DNA from: Falsiroseomonas oleicola
GTDB lineage: Bacteria > Pseudomonadota > Alphaproteobacteria > Acetobacterales > Acetobacteraceae
Direction: 5' to 3'
Length of the DNA stretch: 64,000 nt
Assembly: GCF_019029495.1 (NCBI RefSeq)
Contig: NZ_JAERQM010000010.1
Location: forward strand, 98,249 to 162,248
Positions 35,777 through 44,470 of the stretch are shown here, one piece after another. Made by a program: the position numbers and the translations under genes. The notes under the pieces were generated by a model. That model saw only the letters and a list, made by a program, of their open reading frames with translations. It did not search any database and had not been told where the DNA came from. Positions within the stretch are counted from its first letter, which is position 1. The number at the start of each line of letters is the position of its first letter.

Positions 35777-36721
35777 ATGTCCACCATCACCGACCCGACC
35801 AACCCGCTGCCCCAGGGCATCGAGACCGTCATCCTGCCGCGCACCCATGACATCGGCGGCTTCGAGGTGCGGCGCGCCTTGCCGGCCAAGGAACGCCAGA
35901 TGGTCGGCCCCTTCATCTTCTTCGACCAGATGGGCCCTGGTGAGTTCCTGACCGGCACCGGCGTCGATGTCCGCCCGCATCCGCATATCGGCCTGTCCAC
36001 CGTCACCTATCTGTTCGAGGGCGAGATCGAGCATCGCGACAGCCTCGGCACCGAACTGGCCATCGCGCCCGGCGACGTGAACTGGATGACGGCGGGGCAG
36101 GGCATCGTCCATTCCGAGCGGACCGCGAAGCCGCGCCGCGTGGCGCCGCATCGCCTCTCCGGTATCCAGTCCTGGGTGGCGCTGCCGAAATCGCATGAGG
36201 AGGCGGCGCCCGCCTTCGTCCATCACGGCGCGGCCCAGCTGCCGACCCTGGATGCGGAGGGTGTGAAGCTGCGGCTGGTGGCCGGCGAGGCCTGGGGCAT
36301 CGCCTCTCCGGTCGCGACGCCGAGCGAGCTGTTCTACGCGGATGCGGTGCTGGCGCCCGGCGCGCAGGTGCCGATGCCGGACCATCAGGAGGAACGCGGC
36401 GCCTATGTCTTCTCCGGCAGCGTCGAGGTGGCGGGCCAGGTGTTCGAGGCCGGCCGCATGCTCGTCTTCCGCGCCGGCGACCGGATGTCGCTGAGGGCCG
36501 GGCCGCTCGGCGCGCGGCTGCTGCTGCTGGGCGGTGCCAGCATGGACGGGCCGCGCTACCTGTTCTGGAATTTCGTCAGCTCCTCGCGGGAGCGGATCGA
36601 GCAGGCCAAGGCCGACTGGAACCGCGACCGCTTCGGCGCCCCGGTGCCGGGCGAGACGGAGTGGATTCCGCTGCCCGAGAAGAAGGTGGTCCGGGCCGGG
36701 GAGGGGGCGCCGACCAGCTGA
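35777..36721 (+). CDS. Pirin-family protein
   Basis: The 314-residue bicupin has the pirin metal site in the N-terminal cupin: His68 and His70 in VRPHPHIGLSTVTYLFEG, and His112 and Glu114 in GQGIVHSE. The C-terminal cupin is degenerate (DHQEERGAYVFSGSVEVAG). Bacterial pirins may act as quercetinases, redox sensors or enzyme regulators; the role here is unknown. AGAAAGCG lies before ATG 35777. It is transcribed alone after the sensor gene and converges with the TPR-radical SAM gene. Confidence 0.9.
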   Translation: MSTITDPTNPLPQGIETVILPRTHDIGGFEVRRALPAKERQMVGPFIFFDQMGPGEFLTGTGVDVRPHPHIGLSTVTYLFEGEIEHRDSLGTELAIAPGDVNWMTAGQGIVHSERTAKPRRVAPHRLSGIQSWVALPKSHEEAAPAFVHHGAAQLPTLDAEGVKLRLVAGEAWGIASPVATPSELFYADAVLAPGAQVPMPDHQEERGAYVFSGSVEVAGQVFEAGRMLVFRAGDRMSLRAGPLGARLLLLGGASMDGPRYLFWNFVSSSRERIEQAKADWNRDRFGAPVPGETEWIPLPEKKVVRAGEGAPTS

Positions 36722-36729
36722 GGGTCAGC

Positions 36730-38397
36730 TCAGGCGACCACCGTCTGCGGGTCGCCATAGCAGAGCCGGCAGGTTTCCCGCTCGGCATGGCGCCCCGCGG
36801 CGAAGAGGTCGAGCACCTCGCGCCGGGCGGGGGACAGGAGGGTGTCGATCAGGCTGTCCCGGGCCAGATTGCCGACCGGCTCGCGCCGCTCGAAATCCAT
36901 GCAGCAGATCGTCACCGTGCCGTCGCAATCGACGATCAGGCAGTCGGAGACCTGTTCCGGCCGGCAGCGGATCGGGCTGGCGCCGAGGCTCAGCCGGTCG
37001 AAGGTGGTGCGGTCGCGGCTGCACCGGCTGCTCAGGCCATCGAAGGCCACGCCATTGGCGCCACGCTCCATGAACCAGGCGCGGATCGCCGGCAACTCCG
37101 CCAGGTTGAGCCGGCTGACCGGGACGCTGACATAGACCTTGCCGGGGAAGTCCCGCAGGATCGCCTCCACCTTCGGCAGCACCCGCTCCAACCGCAAGGG
37201 CGCCATCAGCTTCCCGTAGATATCCGGCACCAGGGATTCCAGGTGCACGGCGATCTGGCTCACACTGTCGAACAGGGCGCGGTGCCGCTGCGGGTTGTAG
37301 GCGGCGCCATTGGTGTTCACCGAGATGGCCACCTCCGGAAACAGCTCCCGCGCCAGCCTGGCGCGTTGCACGACCATGGGGTCGACCAGCCCATCGCCCC
37401 AGAGACCCAGGGATATCTGCCCGCGGACGGAAAAATGATGCTCCGCCATCTGTCGAAGGATGCCCTCGAACAGGGGCATCGGCATCGGGTGGCGCGGGGC
37501 GTGCGCGGTCTCCGCCTTGTTGGTCGGGCAATGGATGCAGGAGGCGTTGCAGGTCCCGGTTGTTCCGAAGCAGACGAAATCGAAGGCGGCGGGCAGGTCC
37601 TCCGCCCGCACGCCGCGCTCGGCCGCGATCCGCCGGCGAATGCCGAGGTTCATGCGGCCGCGCAGATCCCGCATGGCCTTCCAGGCACGAGGATTGGCGT
37701 GGTGCCGCTTCAGGGTCGCGTCCAGCCGGGTGAAGGCGGCCTCCAAAGCGCCATCGTCACGCTCCACCAGGGCCAGTACTGTCTCGGCCTGAGGCTGGCC
37801 AGGGGACAGGGCGAGCGCCTGGCGGCAGGCGGCCGCGGCGGCGCTGCGTGATCCCGTCGCGTAGAGTCGCTCGGCCAGCCCGGCGAGCACCACGGCATCC
37901 GCCGGCGCCTCGGCTGTGGCGGCCAAGTAGTGCGATGCGGCCTTGTCCTGGTCGCCGTGGGCGAGGGTGGCTTCGCCCGCCTGCCAGGCCTCGTCGAATC
38001 CCCGGCGCTCAAGCTCCGCGATCGCGTTGGAAAGGCGCGGATCCGCGCCGCGGGCCGCGGCGGCACGCAGCAGCTTCAGGCCCTGCATCCTGTCGCCATG
38101 GTGGCCCAGCAGATGGCCGAGATGCAGTGCCGCCTCGATGCCCTCGGGCGCCAGATGCAGTGCCGCGCGATAGGCCGCGATGGCACCCGCTGCATCGCCC
38201 AGGGTCTTCAGCGCATGGCCCTGCTGGATGTGGATCGGTGCGTGTTTCGCATCCAGTGCCAGGGCGGCCCCATAGGCTGCGGCCGCCGCCGCCCAGTCCT
38301 GCCGGTCACGGGCCGCGTTGCCGGCCCGGACCAGCGCCGCGAAGCGTCGCTGGCGTGGGACCAGGCGCTTCCACAAGCGGCGGAGGCTGACGGCCAT
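36730..38397 (-). CDS. TPR-radical SAM/SPASM fusion protein
   Basis: The 555-residue protein has an N-terminal TPR solenoid (about residues 20-235, repeats such as AYGAALALDAKHAPIHIQQG) and a radical SAM core with the [4Fe-4S] motif CNASCIHC (Cys283, Cys287, Cys290) followed by the GLWGDGL segment. The C-terminal part has further cysteines (SDCLIVDCDGTVTICCMDFE and ETCRLCYGD) that fit a SPASM-type auxiliary cluster domain. SPASM enzymes usually modify peptides or proteins, or act in glycan or cofactor chemistry; here the substrate is unknown, and the TPR part may recruit it. ATG 38397 is chosen at the family-like start. It is not in an obvious operon. Confidence 0.8.
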   Translation of the reverse strand: MAVSLRRLWKRLVPRQRRFAALVRAGNAARDRQDWAAAAAAYGAALALDAKHAPIHIQQGHALKTLGDAAGAIAAYRAALHLAPEGIEAALHLGHLLGHHGDRMQGLKLLRAAAARGADPRLSNAIAELERRGFDEAWQAGEATLAHGDQDKAASHYLAATAEAPADAVVLAGLAERLYATGSRSAAAAACRQALALSPGQPQAETVLALVERDDGALEAAFTRLDATLKRHHANPRAWKAMRDLRGRMNLGIRRRIAAERGVRAEDLPAAFDFVCFGTTGTCNASCIHCPTNKAETAHAPRHPMPMPLFEGILRQMAEHHFSVRGQISLGLWGDGLVDPMVVQRARLARELFPEVAISVNTNGAAYNPQRHRALFDSVSQIAVHLESLVPDIYGKLMAPLRLERVLPKVEAILRDFPGKVYVSVPVSRLNLAELPAIRAWFMERGANGVAFDGLSSRCSRDRTTFDRLSLGASPIRCRPEQVSDCLIVDCDGTVTICCMDFERREPVGNLARDSLIDTLLSPARREVLDLFAAGRHAERETCRLCYGDPQTVVA

Positions 38398-38532
38398 GCG
38401 GTTGGCTCCGTGTCGTGCACCGCAATGAATGAATGCGCGATTGCAGCGCCGCAACCCAAATTCGCCACAGCGAGCGTGTTCCCCCTCCGTTCCAGAGGTC
38501 CTGGTGCCGTCCAGGCATATCGGCGTGAGGGC

Positions 38533-38569
38533 GTAGTACTACAAAAGAGCGATGTAGTTTTGCTACATC
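38533..38569 (-). promoter_or_regulatory. Inverted repeats upstream of the TPR-radical SAM gene
   Basis: In the AT-richer 190-base gap between mazG and the TPR-radical SAM gene are a perfect ten-base palindrome GTAGTACTAC (38533-38542) and a perfect inverted repeat GATGTAG-TTTTG-CTACATC (38551-38569). Both lie about 130-165 bases before the downstream ATG and just after the mazG stop, so they may be an operator, a promoter-associated hairpin, or part of the mazG terminator. Confidence 0.45.
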
Positions 38570-38587
38570 CTGAATATCTGGCGGCCA

Positions 38588-39388
38588 TCAGCCTTTCTCC
38601 GCTGCCTTCACCGCCTGCCATTCCGCCTCCATCGCCGCCAGCCCGGTATCGGCGGGCGCCAGGCCCTGCGTGGCCAAGCGGCCTTCCACGGCCCGGAAAC
38701 GGCGCTCAAACTTGGCATTGGCGCCGGCGAGGCATTGCTCCGGGTCGAGATCCAGCTTGCGGGCCAGATTCACCATGACGAAGAACAGGTCGCCCAGCTC
38801 ATCCGCCTGGCGGGCCTTGTCCATGGCAGGCAGCTCCGCCCGCAGCTCCGCCGCTTCCTCCTCCAGCTTGTCCAGCACCTGATTGGCATCCGGCCAGTCG
38901 AAGCCGACGCGGGCGGCGCGGCGGGAGATCTTGAGCGCGCGGGTGAGGGCGGGCAGGCCCACGGGGATGCCGGCCAGCGTGCCGGTTTCGGCGCGGGCGG
39001 CGCGCTCGGCTTCCTTCTGCACCTCCCAGGCCGCGTTCTGCAGGACGGCGTCGCGGGCGGCGGCCTCGCCGAACACATGCGGATGGCGGCGGATCATCTT
39101 GGCGGCGATGGTCTCCGCCACCTGGGCGAAGCCGAAATGCCCGGATTCGGCGGCCATCTGGGCGTGGTAGACGACCTGGAACAGCAGGTCGCCCAGCTCA
39201 TCCAGAAGCTGGGGAAAGTCCGGGCCACGGGCGATGGCATCCGCGACCTCATAGGCTTCCTCGATGGTGTAGGGCGCGATGGAGGCGAAATCCTGCACCC
39301 GGTCCCAGGGGCAGCCATCCGGGGCGCGCAGCCGGACCATGATGTCGAGAAGCCGCGTCAAAGCGGCAGCGGGATCGGTGGGCGGCAT
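38588..39388 (-). CDS. mazG: Nucleoside triphosphate pyrophosphohydrolase MazG
   Basis: The 266-residue protein has two MazG domains. The first carries CPWDRVQDFASIAPYTIEEAYEVADAI and ELGDLLFQVVYHAQ with the metal-binding acidic residues; the second carries EEEAAELRAEL and DELGDLFFVMVNLAR. It hydrolyses NTPs to NMP plus pyrophosphate and clears non-canonical nucleotides. ATG 39388 is preferred over 39418 because GGAGAG lies about ten bases upstream. It is transcribed alone; a structured region with DnaA-box-like words lies upstream. Confidence 0.92.
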   Translation of the reverse strand: MPPTDPAAALTRLLDIMVRLRAPDGCPWDRVQDFASIAPYTIEEAYEVADAIARGPDFPQLLDELGDLLFQVVYHAQMAAESGHFGFAQVAETIAAKMIRRHPHVFGEAAARDAVLQNAAWEVQKEAERAARAETGTLAGIPVGLPALTRALKISRRAARVGFDWPDANQVLDKLEEEAAELRAELPAMDKARQADELGDLFFVMVNLARKLDLDPEQCLAGANAKFERRFRAVEGRLATQGLAPADTGLAAMEAEWQAVKAAEKG

Positions 39389-39456
39389 GGCGGGCGACTC
39401 TCCGGGGAAGGCCGCCATCCTGGCCCAGGCCGATCAATCCCCAAACCCGCGCGGCG

Positions 39457-39563
39457 TTATCCCCACGCCTTATCCCCATGTCTGATTGTCGCATAAGGAA
39501 TATTATGGAAAAAACAGACATGGGGATAAGCCTGGGATCAACTCGGGCACTTCATGTGGATTG
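39457..39563. promoter_or_regulatory. 16-bp inverted repeat with DnaA-box-like words
   Basis: Between mazG and the MBL gene, TTATCCCCA occurs at 39457-39465 and 39470-39478 and inverted at 39521-39529. The last two lie inside a perfect 16-base inverted repeat (39469-39484 and 39515-39530) separated by a 30-base AT-rich spacer. TGTGGATTG follows at 39555-39563. TTATCCCCA differs at one position from the classical DnaA box TTATCCACA. Function as DnaA-binding site, promoter operator or RNA hairpin is unproven. Confidence 0.55.
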
Positions 39564-39623
39564 GCAGGACGAAAGCCTCGTCACCCGGGTCTAACTTGGG
39601 GTGTGCTGGAACGGAGGGTGAAC

Positions 39624-40418
39624 TCAGCCCTCCGCGATCTCCAGCACCATCCCATCATGCCCCGGCTCCACACCCGCCGGCAGCAAGCGGCGCAATTCAC
39701 AAAAATCCATGTCGGTGCCCATATGCGTCAGCACCGTCCGCCGCGGCCGCAGCCGCGCCACCCAGTCCAGCATCTGGTCCAGCCCGGCATGCACCGGATG
39801 CGGCCGGCGCTGGAAACAGCCGACCACCCAGGTGTCCAGACCCTCCAGCGCCGCCAGGCTCTCTTCCGGCAGCGCCACCACATCGGTGGAATAGGCGAAG
39901 CGGCCGATCCGGAAGCCCAGCGTCTCCATAACCCGGTGGTCCTGGCGCAGGACCCGCACCGGGATGCCGGCCATCTCCACGGTTTCGCCAGGTGCCACCA
40001 TTCGGGCGGTCAGCGCCGGGCGGAAGAAGCCGGGCGGCGTCGGCGGGCGGAAGGCGTAGTCGAAACGCTGGCCGAGCAGCGCCAGCGTCATCTCATCGCC
40101 GAAGGCGTCCAGCGCCGTGCCCCGCAGCCGGTTGATGATGCGCAGGTCGTCCGCGCCCAGCACATGATCCGCATGGGCATGGGTGAAGGCCACCGCATCG
40201 ATCGTTGCGATTCCGGCGGAAAGAAGCTGCTGGCGGAGGTCCGGCCCGGCATCGATCAGCAGCCGCCGCCCGGCCGCATCCTCGACCAGCGCGGAGGTCC
40301 TGGTCCGCCGGTTGCGCGGCTCCGCCGGGTCGCAGACGCCCCAGTCGCCGCGCCCATCCGGCCCGCCGAGCTGCGGCACCCCGGCCGAACCGCCGCAGCC
40401 CAGCAGCGTCACGCGCAT
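39624..40418 (-). CDS. MBL-fold phosphodiesterase (PhnP-like)
   Basis: The 264-residue metallo-beta-lactamase-fold hydrolase has the metal motif THAHADH (His80, His82, Asp84, His85), an N-terminal LLGCGGSAGVPQLGG strand typical of PhnP/RNase Z-like phosphodiesterases, and HDGMVLEI at the C-terminus. A phosphoribosyl 1,2-cyclic phosphate or similar cyclic phosphodiester is a plausible substrate; no phn genes are present. It follows tatD after seven bases and is the last gene of the metG-tatD unit, a common arrangement. Confidence 0.88.
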   Translation of the reverse strand: MRVTLLGCGGSAGVPQLGGPDGRGDWGVCDPAEPRNRRTRTSALVEDAAGRRLLIDAGPDLRQQLLSAGIATIDAVAFTHAHADHVLGADDLRIINRLRGTALDAFGDEMTLALLGQRFDYAFRPPTPPGFFRPALTARMVAPGETVEMAGIPVRVLRQDHRVMETLGFRIGRFAYSTDVVALPEESLAALEGLDTWVVGCFQRRPHPVHAGLDQMLDWVARLRPRRTVLTHMGTDMDFCELRRLLPAGVEPGHDGMVLEIAEG

Positions 40419-40425
40419 CGCCGCG

Positions 40426-41202
40426 CTACCGCGCCCGGTTGAACAGGCGGTGGAAATTGCCGGTGGTCAGCTCCGCCAGCGCGGCGATGCCGAGCCCCCT
40501 CACCTCCGCCAGCTTCGCCGCCGTATGCACCACATAGGCCGGCTCGCACCTTTTGCCGCGCAGGGGAACCGGCGCGAGGTAGGGGCTGTCCGTCTCCACC
40601 AGCAGCCGGTCCGCCGGCGTCTCGGCGGCCACCGCGCGGATGGCGTCCGACTTCGGGAAGGTCAGCATGCCGCTGAAGGAGATATAGCCCCCCAGCGCCA
40701 CCGCCCGCCGCGCCAGCTCCGCGCCGGAGGAGAAGCAATGCAGCAGGAAGGGAAACTTTCCGAGCGCATCCTCCTCCTCGAGGATCGTTGCGATATCCGC
40801 ATCCGCATCGCGGGCATGGATCACCAGCGGCAGGCCGGACTGCCGGGCGGCCGCGATGTGCCGCCGGAAGCCGAGCTGCTGCACGTCGCGCGGCGCCTTG
40901 TCGTAGAAATAGTCGAGGCCGCTTTCGCCGAGGCCCACCACGCGCGGATGATCCGCCTCGGCCAGGATTTCCCCGAGTTCCGGCACCGGCGCCTCGCCGG
41001 CGTTCTGCGGATGGACGCCGACCGTGCAGAACACGCCCTCATACCGATCCGCGATCGCCCGCACCGTGGCGGCCTGCTCGCCGAGGCGGGTGCCGATGGA
41101 GACCATCACCCCCACGCCGGCCGCCTTGGCCCGCGCCACGACATCTTCCTGCTCCGTCCCCACGAAATGATCGAGGTGGCAGTGGCTGTCGACGATCAGC
41201 AT
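40426..41202 (-). CDS. tatD: TatD-family metal-dependent DNase
   Basis: The 258-residue TIM-barrel nuclease has VDSHCHLDHF (His7 and His9), GLGESGLDYFYDKAP with the metal-binding Glu, the VIHARDAD histidine, LLHCFSSGAE, and a C-terminal LLVETDSPYLAP Asp. TatD enzymes are 3'-5' exonucleases acting on single-stranded DNA and may repair oxidative damage; some act as other hydrolases. The start lies two bases after the metG stop. The order metG-tatD-MBL hydrolase is conserved in alphaproteobacteria. Confidence 0.92.
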   Translation of the reverse strand: MLIVDSHCHLDHFVGTEQEDVVARAKAAGVGVMVSIGTRLGEQAATVRAIADRYEGVFCTVGVHPQNAGEAPVPELGEILAEADHPRVVGLGESGLDYFYDKAPRDVQQLGFRRHIAAARQSGLPLVIHARDADADIATILEEEDALGKFPFLLHCFSSGAELARRAVALGGYISFSGMLTFPKSDAIRAVAAETPADRLLVETDSPYLAPVPLRGKRCEPAYVVHTAAKLAEVRGLGIAALAELTTGNFHRLFNRAR

Positions 41203-41204
41203 GG

Positions 41205-42755
41205 TCAGGCGGCCGCCTCGATCTTGCGGAACAGCGGCTCCGGCGGCGGCAGGGCCAGGCCCGCGGGCAGCGGCGTCGCCAGGGCATCGAGCCCCCTCGC
41301 CACCTCCGGCACGCCCAGCTGGTCCAGCAGCTTCGCCATGGTCCCGGGCATGAAGGGCTGCAGCACGGTCGCGAAGGCGCGCAGCGCATCATGCAGGTGG
41401 CGCAGCACGGCGAGGCCGCGCGCCGGGTCGGTCTTCTTCAGTGCCCAGGGGGCGGCCACCGTGATGTAGCCATTGGCGTCGCGCACCGCGGCCATGATGG
41501 CCTCCAGCGCCAGGTGGAATTCCTGGCGATCCAGATGCGCGCCCACCACGCCGGGCAGCGCCGCCACCTGGGCGGCGAGCGCGGCATCGGCCTCGGTCGG
41601 CGCCGTGGCCTCCGGCAGCTGCGCCTCCGCGTTGCGCTGGATCAGCGAGAGGGTGCGGTTCGCCAGGTTGCCCAGCGCATTGGCCAGCTCGCCATTCAGC
41701 CGGTTGACCAAAGCGGTTTTCGAAAAATCGCCATCCTGGCCGAAGGGCACTTCGCGCAGCAGGAAGTAGCGCAGCGGGTCCAGGCCGAATTCCTCGACCA
41801 GCGCCACCGGATCGATGACGTTGCCGAGGCTCTTGGAAATCTTCTGGCCCTCATTGGTCCACCAGCCATGCGCGAAGACGCGCTGCGGCGCCGGCAGGCC
41901 CGCCGCCAGCAGGAAGGCCGGCCAGTAGATGGCGTGGAACCGCAGAATGTCCTTGCCGACGAAATGCACCTCGGCCGGCCACAGCTTCCAGTTCGGCGCG
42001 GCCTCGTCCGGATAGCCGAGCGCCGTGATGTAGTTGGTCAGCGCATCGATCCAGACATACATCACATGGCTGTCGTCGCCCGGCACCTTCACCCCCCAGG
42101 TGAAGGAGGTGCGGGAGATCGACAGGTCCGAAAGCCCCGACTTCACGAAGGCCACAACCTCGTTCCGCCGGCTGGCCGGCAGGATGAAGTCAGGGTTCGC
42201 GTCGTAATAGGCCAGCAGCCGATCCTGCCAGGCCGAGAGGCGGAAGAAGTAGGACGGCTCCTTCACCCATTCCACCGGTGCGCCGGAGGGCGCGTACTTT
42301 GCGCCATCGCGCTCCACCAGCTCATCCGGCCCGTAGAAGGCCTCGTCGCGCACCGCGTACCAGCCCTCATAGGCGCCGAGATAGATCTCGCCCTTCTCGA
42401 CGAGCTTCGTCCACAGCGCCTGGCAGGCGCGCTTGTGGCGTTCCTCCGTCGTGCGGATGAAGTCGTCGTTGGAGAAGCCCATGGTGGCGGTGAGGTCACG
42501 GAAGCTCTGGCTGACCTTGTCGGTGAAGGCCTGCGGGTCCATCCCGGCATCCTGCGCCGCCTTCTCCACCTTCTGGCCGTGCTCATCCGTGCCGGTCAGG
42601 AAGAACACCTCGCGCCCCTGCAGCCGCCGCCAGCGCGCCAGCACATCCGCCGCCAGGGTCGAATAGGCGTGACCGACATGCGGCTTGTCGTTGACATAAT
42701 AGATGGGCGTCGTGATGTAGGAGTTTGAGGTCACGGCATTTGTATCCGGTTTCAC
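41205..42755 (-). CDS. metG: Methionyl-tRNA synthetase
   Basis: The 516-residue class I synthetase has the HIGH-like motif PHVGHAYSTLAAD (His26 and His29), GTDEHGQK, a KISKSLGN motif and an anticodon-binding helical domain. The zinc-knuckle cysteines of the E. coli-type enzyme are not seen in the connective peptide (the WYAVRDEAFYG region), and there is no C-terminal tRNA-binding domain, so it is a short, zinc-free form. It charges initiator and elongator tRNA-Met. It begins 14 bases after the holB stop, in the operon tmk-holB-metG-tatD-MBL. Confidence 0.95.
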   Translation of the reverse strand: MKPDTNAVTSNSYITTPIYYVNDKPHVGHAYSTLAADVLARWRRLQGREVFFLTGTDEHGQKVEKAAQDAGMDPQAFTDKVSQSFRDLTATMGFSNDDFIRTTEERHKRACQALWTKLVEKGEIYLGAYEGWYAVRDEAFYGPDELVERDGAKYAPSGAPVEWVKEPSYFFRLSAWQDRLLAYYDANPDFILPASRRNEVVAFVKSGLSDLSISRTSFTWGVKVPGDDSHVMYVWIDALTNYITALGYPDEAAPNWKLWPAEVHFVGKDILRFHAIYWPAFLLAAGLPAPQRVFAHGWWTNEGQKISKSLGNVIDPVALVEEFGLDPLRYFLLREVPFGQDGDFSKTALVNRLNGELANALGNLANRTLSLIQRNAEAQLPEATAPTEADAALAAQVAALPGVVGAHLDRQEFHLALEAIMAAVRDANGYITVAAPWALKKTDPARGLAVLRHLHDALRAFATVLQPFMPGTMAKLLDQLGVPEVARGLDALATPLPAGLALPPPEPLFRKIEAAA

Positions 42756-42769
42756 GGTCAGCCCGCGCC

Positions 42770-43837
42770 TCAGCGCCGGGGCGGCGCAAGCCAGAGGAGC
42801 GCGGTCAGGACCGCCTGCTTGCGGTCCAGGCTGAGCACATCCGTCTCGGCTGCGAGTTGCCCCAGCCTATCCCACAGGGTGGACCAGTCGGCAAGCGGAC
42901 GGTCCCCTAGCCATTCCGGCCGCGCCTCGCCCCGCGCGGCCTGGCGCACGCCGGCGGAAATCGCCCGCCGCAACAGGGCGATGAAGGTGGCGAAGCCGCT
43001 GCCATCGCGCTTCGCCGCCACCGCATCGGCCAAGGCATGCCAGCCGCGCCGGTCGCCCGGATCGGCCAGCGCCCGGTCCACCAGGGCCTGCATGGCCAGC
43101 CCCTCCCCCTCCGCCAAAGCCACCGCCTGGCCCGCCGAGCCTTCCGCGATCCGACCCAGCGTCGCGCGTTCCGTGGTGGAAAGCTGCGGCAGCAGGCGCA
43201 TCAGCAGCGGGTCGAGCTCGCCGATATCCAGCGGCGACAGGTCCAGCCGGCGGACACGGCTGCGGATGGTGGGCAGCAGCCGGTCGGGCGCCGCCGTGGT
43301 CAGCAGCAGCACGGCGCGCGGCGGCGGTTCCTCCAGCGTCTTCAGCAGGGCATTGGCCGCCTCGGGCCGCATCAGCTCGGCGCCATCCACCAGGACGAAG
43401 CGCCAGCCGCCCTCGGCGGGGGTCATGGCCAGGAAGCGGATGGCATCGCGGGAATCCTCCACCCGGATCACCTGCTTCACCCCGCCCTTCTCGCCGGTAT
43501 TCGGCCGCAGCGCGCGCAGATCGGCATGGGCGCCGGCGGCGATGCGGCGGAAGGTGGTGTGGCCGGGGTCGAGATGCAGCGGCGTCGCAGCCTCCGGCAA
43601 CGCGCCCTCCGCGCCACCGGCCAGCAGCCAGCGGCCGAAGCGGTAGCCGAGCGTCGCCTTGCCGATGCCGGGTGGCCCGGCGAGCATCCAGGCATGTGGC
43701 AGGCGGCCGGACAGCGCGGCCTTCTGGAGGGTCTCCGCCGCGCCGCGATGGCCGAACAGGTCGGGCATCGCGCGGACGGGAAGGTCCGGATCCTCCTCGA
43801 AGGTCTGTTCCTTGATGGCGCGAGGTGCGCGGCTCAT
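42770..43837 (-). CDS. holB: DNA polymerase III delta' subunit
   Basis: The 355-residue clamp-loader subunit has an AAA+ fold with a P-loop-like GPPGIGKA (residues 54-61; the usual Lys-Ser/Thr is Lys-Ala, consistent with weak or absent ATPase activity in delta'), and the SRC-region equivalent RSRVRRLDLSPL. A helical collar domain follows. ATG 43837 overlaps the tmk stop by four bases. The order tmk-holB-metG is typical of bacteria, so the assignment rests on both sequence and context. Confidence 0.92.
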   Translation of the reverse strand: MSRAPRAIKEQTFEEDPDLPVRAMPDLFGHRGAAETLQKAALSGRLPHAWMLAGPPGIGKATLGYRFGRWLLAGGAEGALPEAATPLHLDPGHTTFRRIAAGAHADLRALRPNTGEKGGVKQVIRVEDSRDAIRFLAMTPAEGGWRFVLVDGAELMRPEAANALLKTLEEPPPRAVLLLTTAAPDRLLPTIRSRVRRLDLSPLDIGELDPLLMRLLPQLSTTERATLGRIAEGSAGQAVALAEGEGLAMQALVDRALADPGDRRGWHALADAVAAKRDGSGFATFIALLRRAISAGVRQAARGEARPEWLGDRPLADWSTLWDRLGQLAAETDVLSLDRKQAVLTALLWLAPPRR

Positions 43838-44457
43838 GGCAGGCGGGTGTCGAGCAGGGCGGCGATGTCGCGCGCCACCGCCCCGGCATCCGGCGTCGCA
43901 TCGACCACCGCGCAGCGTGCCGGCTCGGCGGCGGCGATGGCCAGGAAGGCGTCGCGGATGCGCTGGTGAAAGGCCGTGTCGAGCCTTTCATAGCGATCCG
44001 CCGCCACGCCGCGCTGGCGCGCCCGGGCCATGCCGGTCGCCACCGGCAGATCCAGCACAAGGGTCAGGTCCGGCATCCGGCCTTCCAGCGCGATGGCCGC
44101 CAGGGAGTCGATGGCGGCGCCATCCACCCCCTGCCCCGCCCCCTGATAGGCCCGCGTGCTGTCGACGAAGCGGTCGGAGATCACCCACATGCCGGCCGCC
44201 AAAGCCGGGCGGATGGTGCTGACCAGATGGTCGCGCCGGGCGGCGAAGACCAGCAGCGCCTCCGCCAGCGGGTCCAGCCCGGACCCGCCCAGCAACAGCC
44301 GGCGCATGGCCTCCGCCCCCGGCGCGCCACCAGGCTCCCGCGTCAGCAGCACCGGCAGGCCGCGCCGGGCCAGATGCGTGGCGAGACAGCGCGCCTGCGT
44401 CGATTTACCGGCGCCCTCACCACCCTCCAGGGTGATGAAGCGGCCCGGCCCCTGCAT
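43834..44457 (-). CDS. tmk: Thymidylate kinase
   Basis: The 207-residue enzyme phosphorylates dTMP to dTDP. The P-loop is EGGEGAGKST (11-20), with TREPGGAPGAEAMR (dTMP-binding region), SDRFVDSTRAYQG (DR motif) and the lid RQRGVAADRYERLD. ATG 44457 is chosen for the family N-terminus MQGPGRFITLEG. It starts 13 bases after the stop of the D-alanyl-D-alanine carboxypeptidase gene and overlaps holB by four bases, placing it in the middle of a long minus-strand operon. Confidence 0.94.
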   Translation of the reverse strand: MQGPGRFITLEGGEGAGKSTQARCLATHLARRGLPVLLTREPGGAPGAEAMRRLLLGGSGLDPLAEALLVFAARRDHLVSTIRPALAAGMWVISDRFVDSTRAYQGAGQGVDGAAIDSLAAIALEGRMPDLTLVLDLPVATGMARARQRGVAADRYERLDTAFHQRIRDAFLAIAAAEPARCAVVDATPDAGAVARDIAALLDTRLP

Positions 44458-44470
44458 GGCCAAGGCCCGT

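Noticed and set aside
39457..39563. Calling this region a chromosomal replication origin
   Set aside because: The DnaA-like words deviate from consensus, flanking genes converge rather than diverge, and no dnaA, gidA/parAB or hemE context is present. It is kept only as a regulatory-site candidate.
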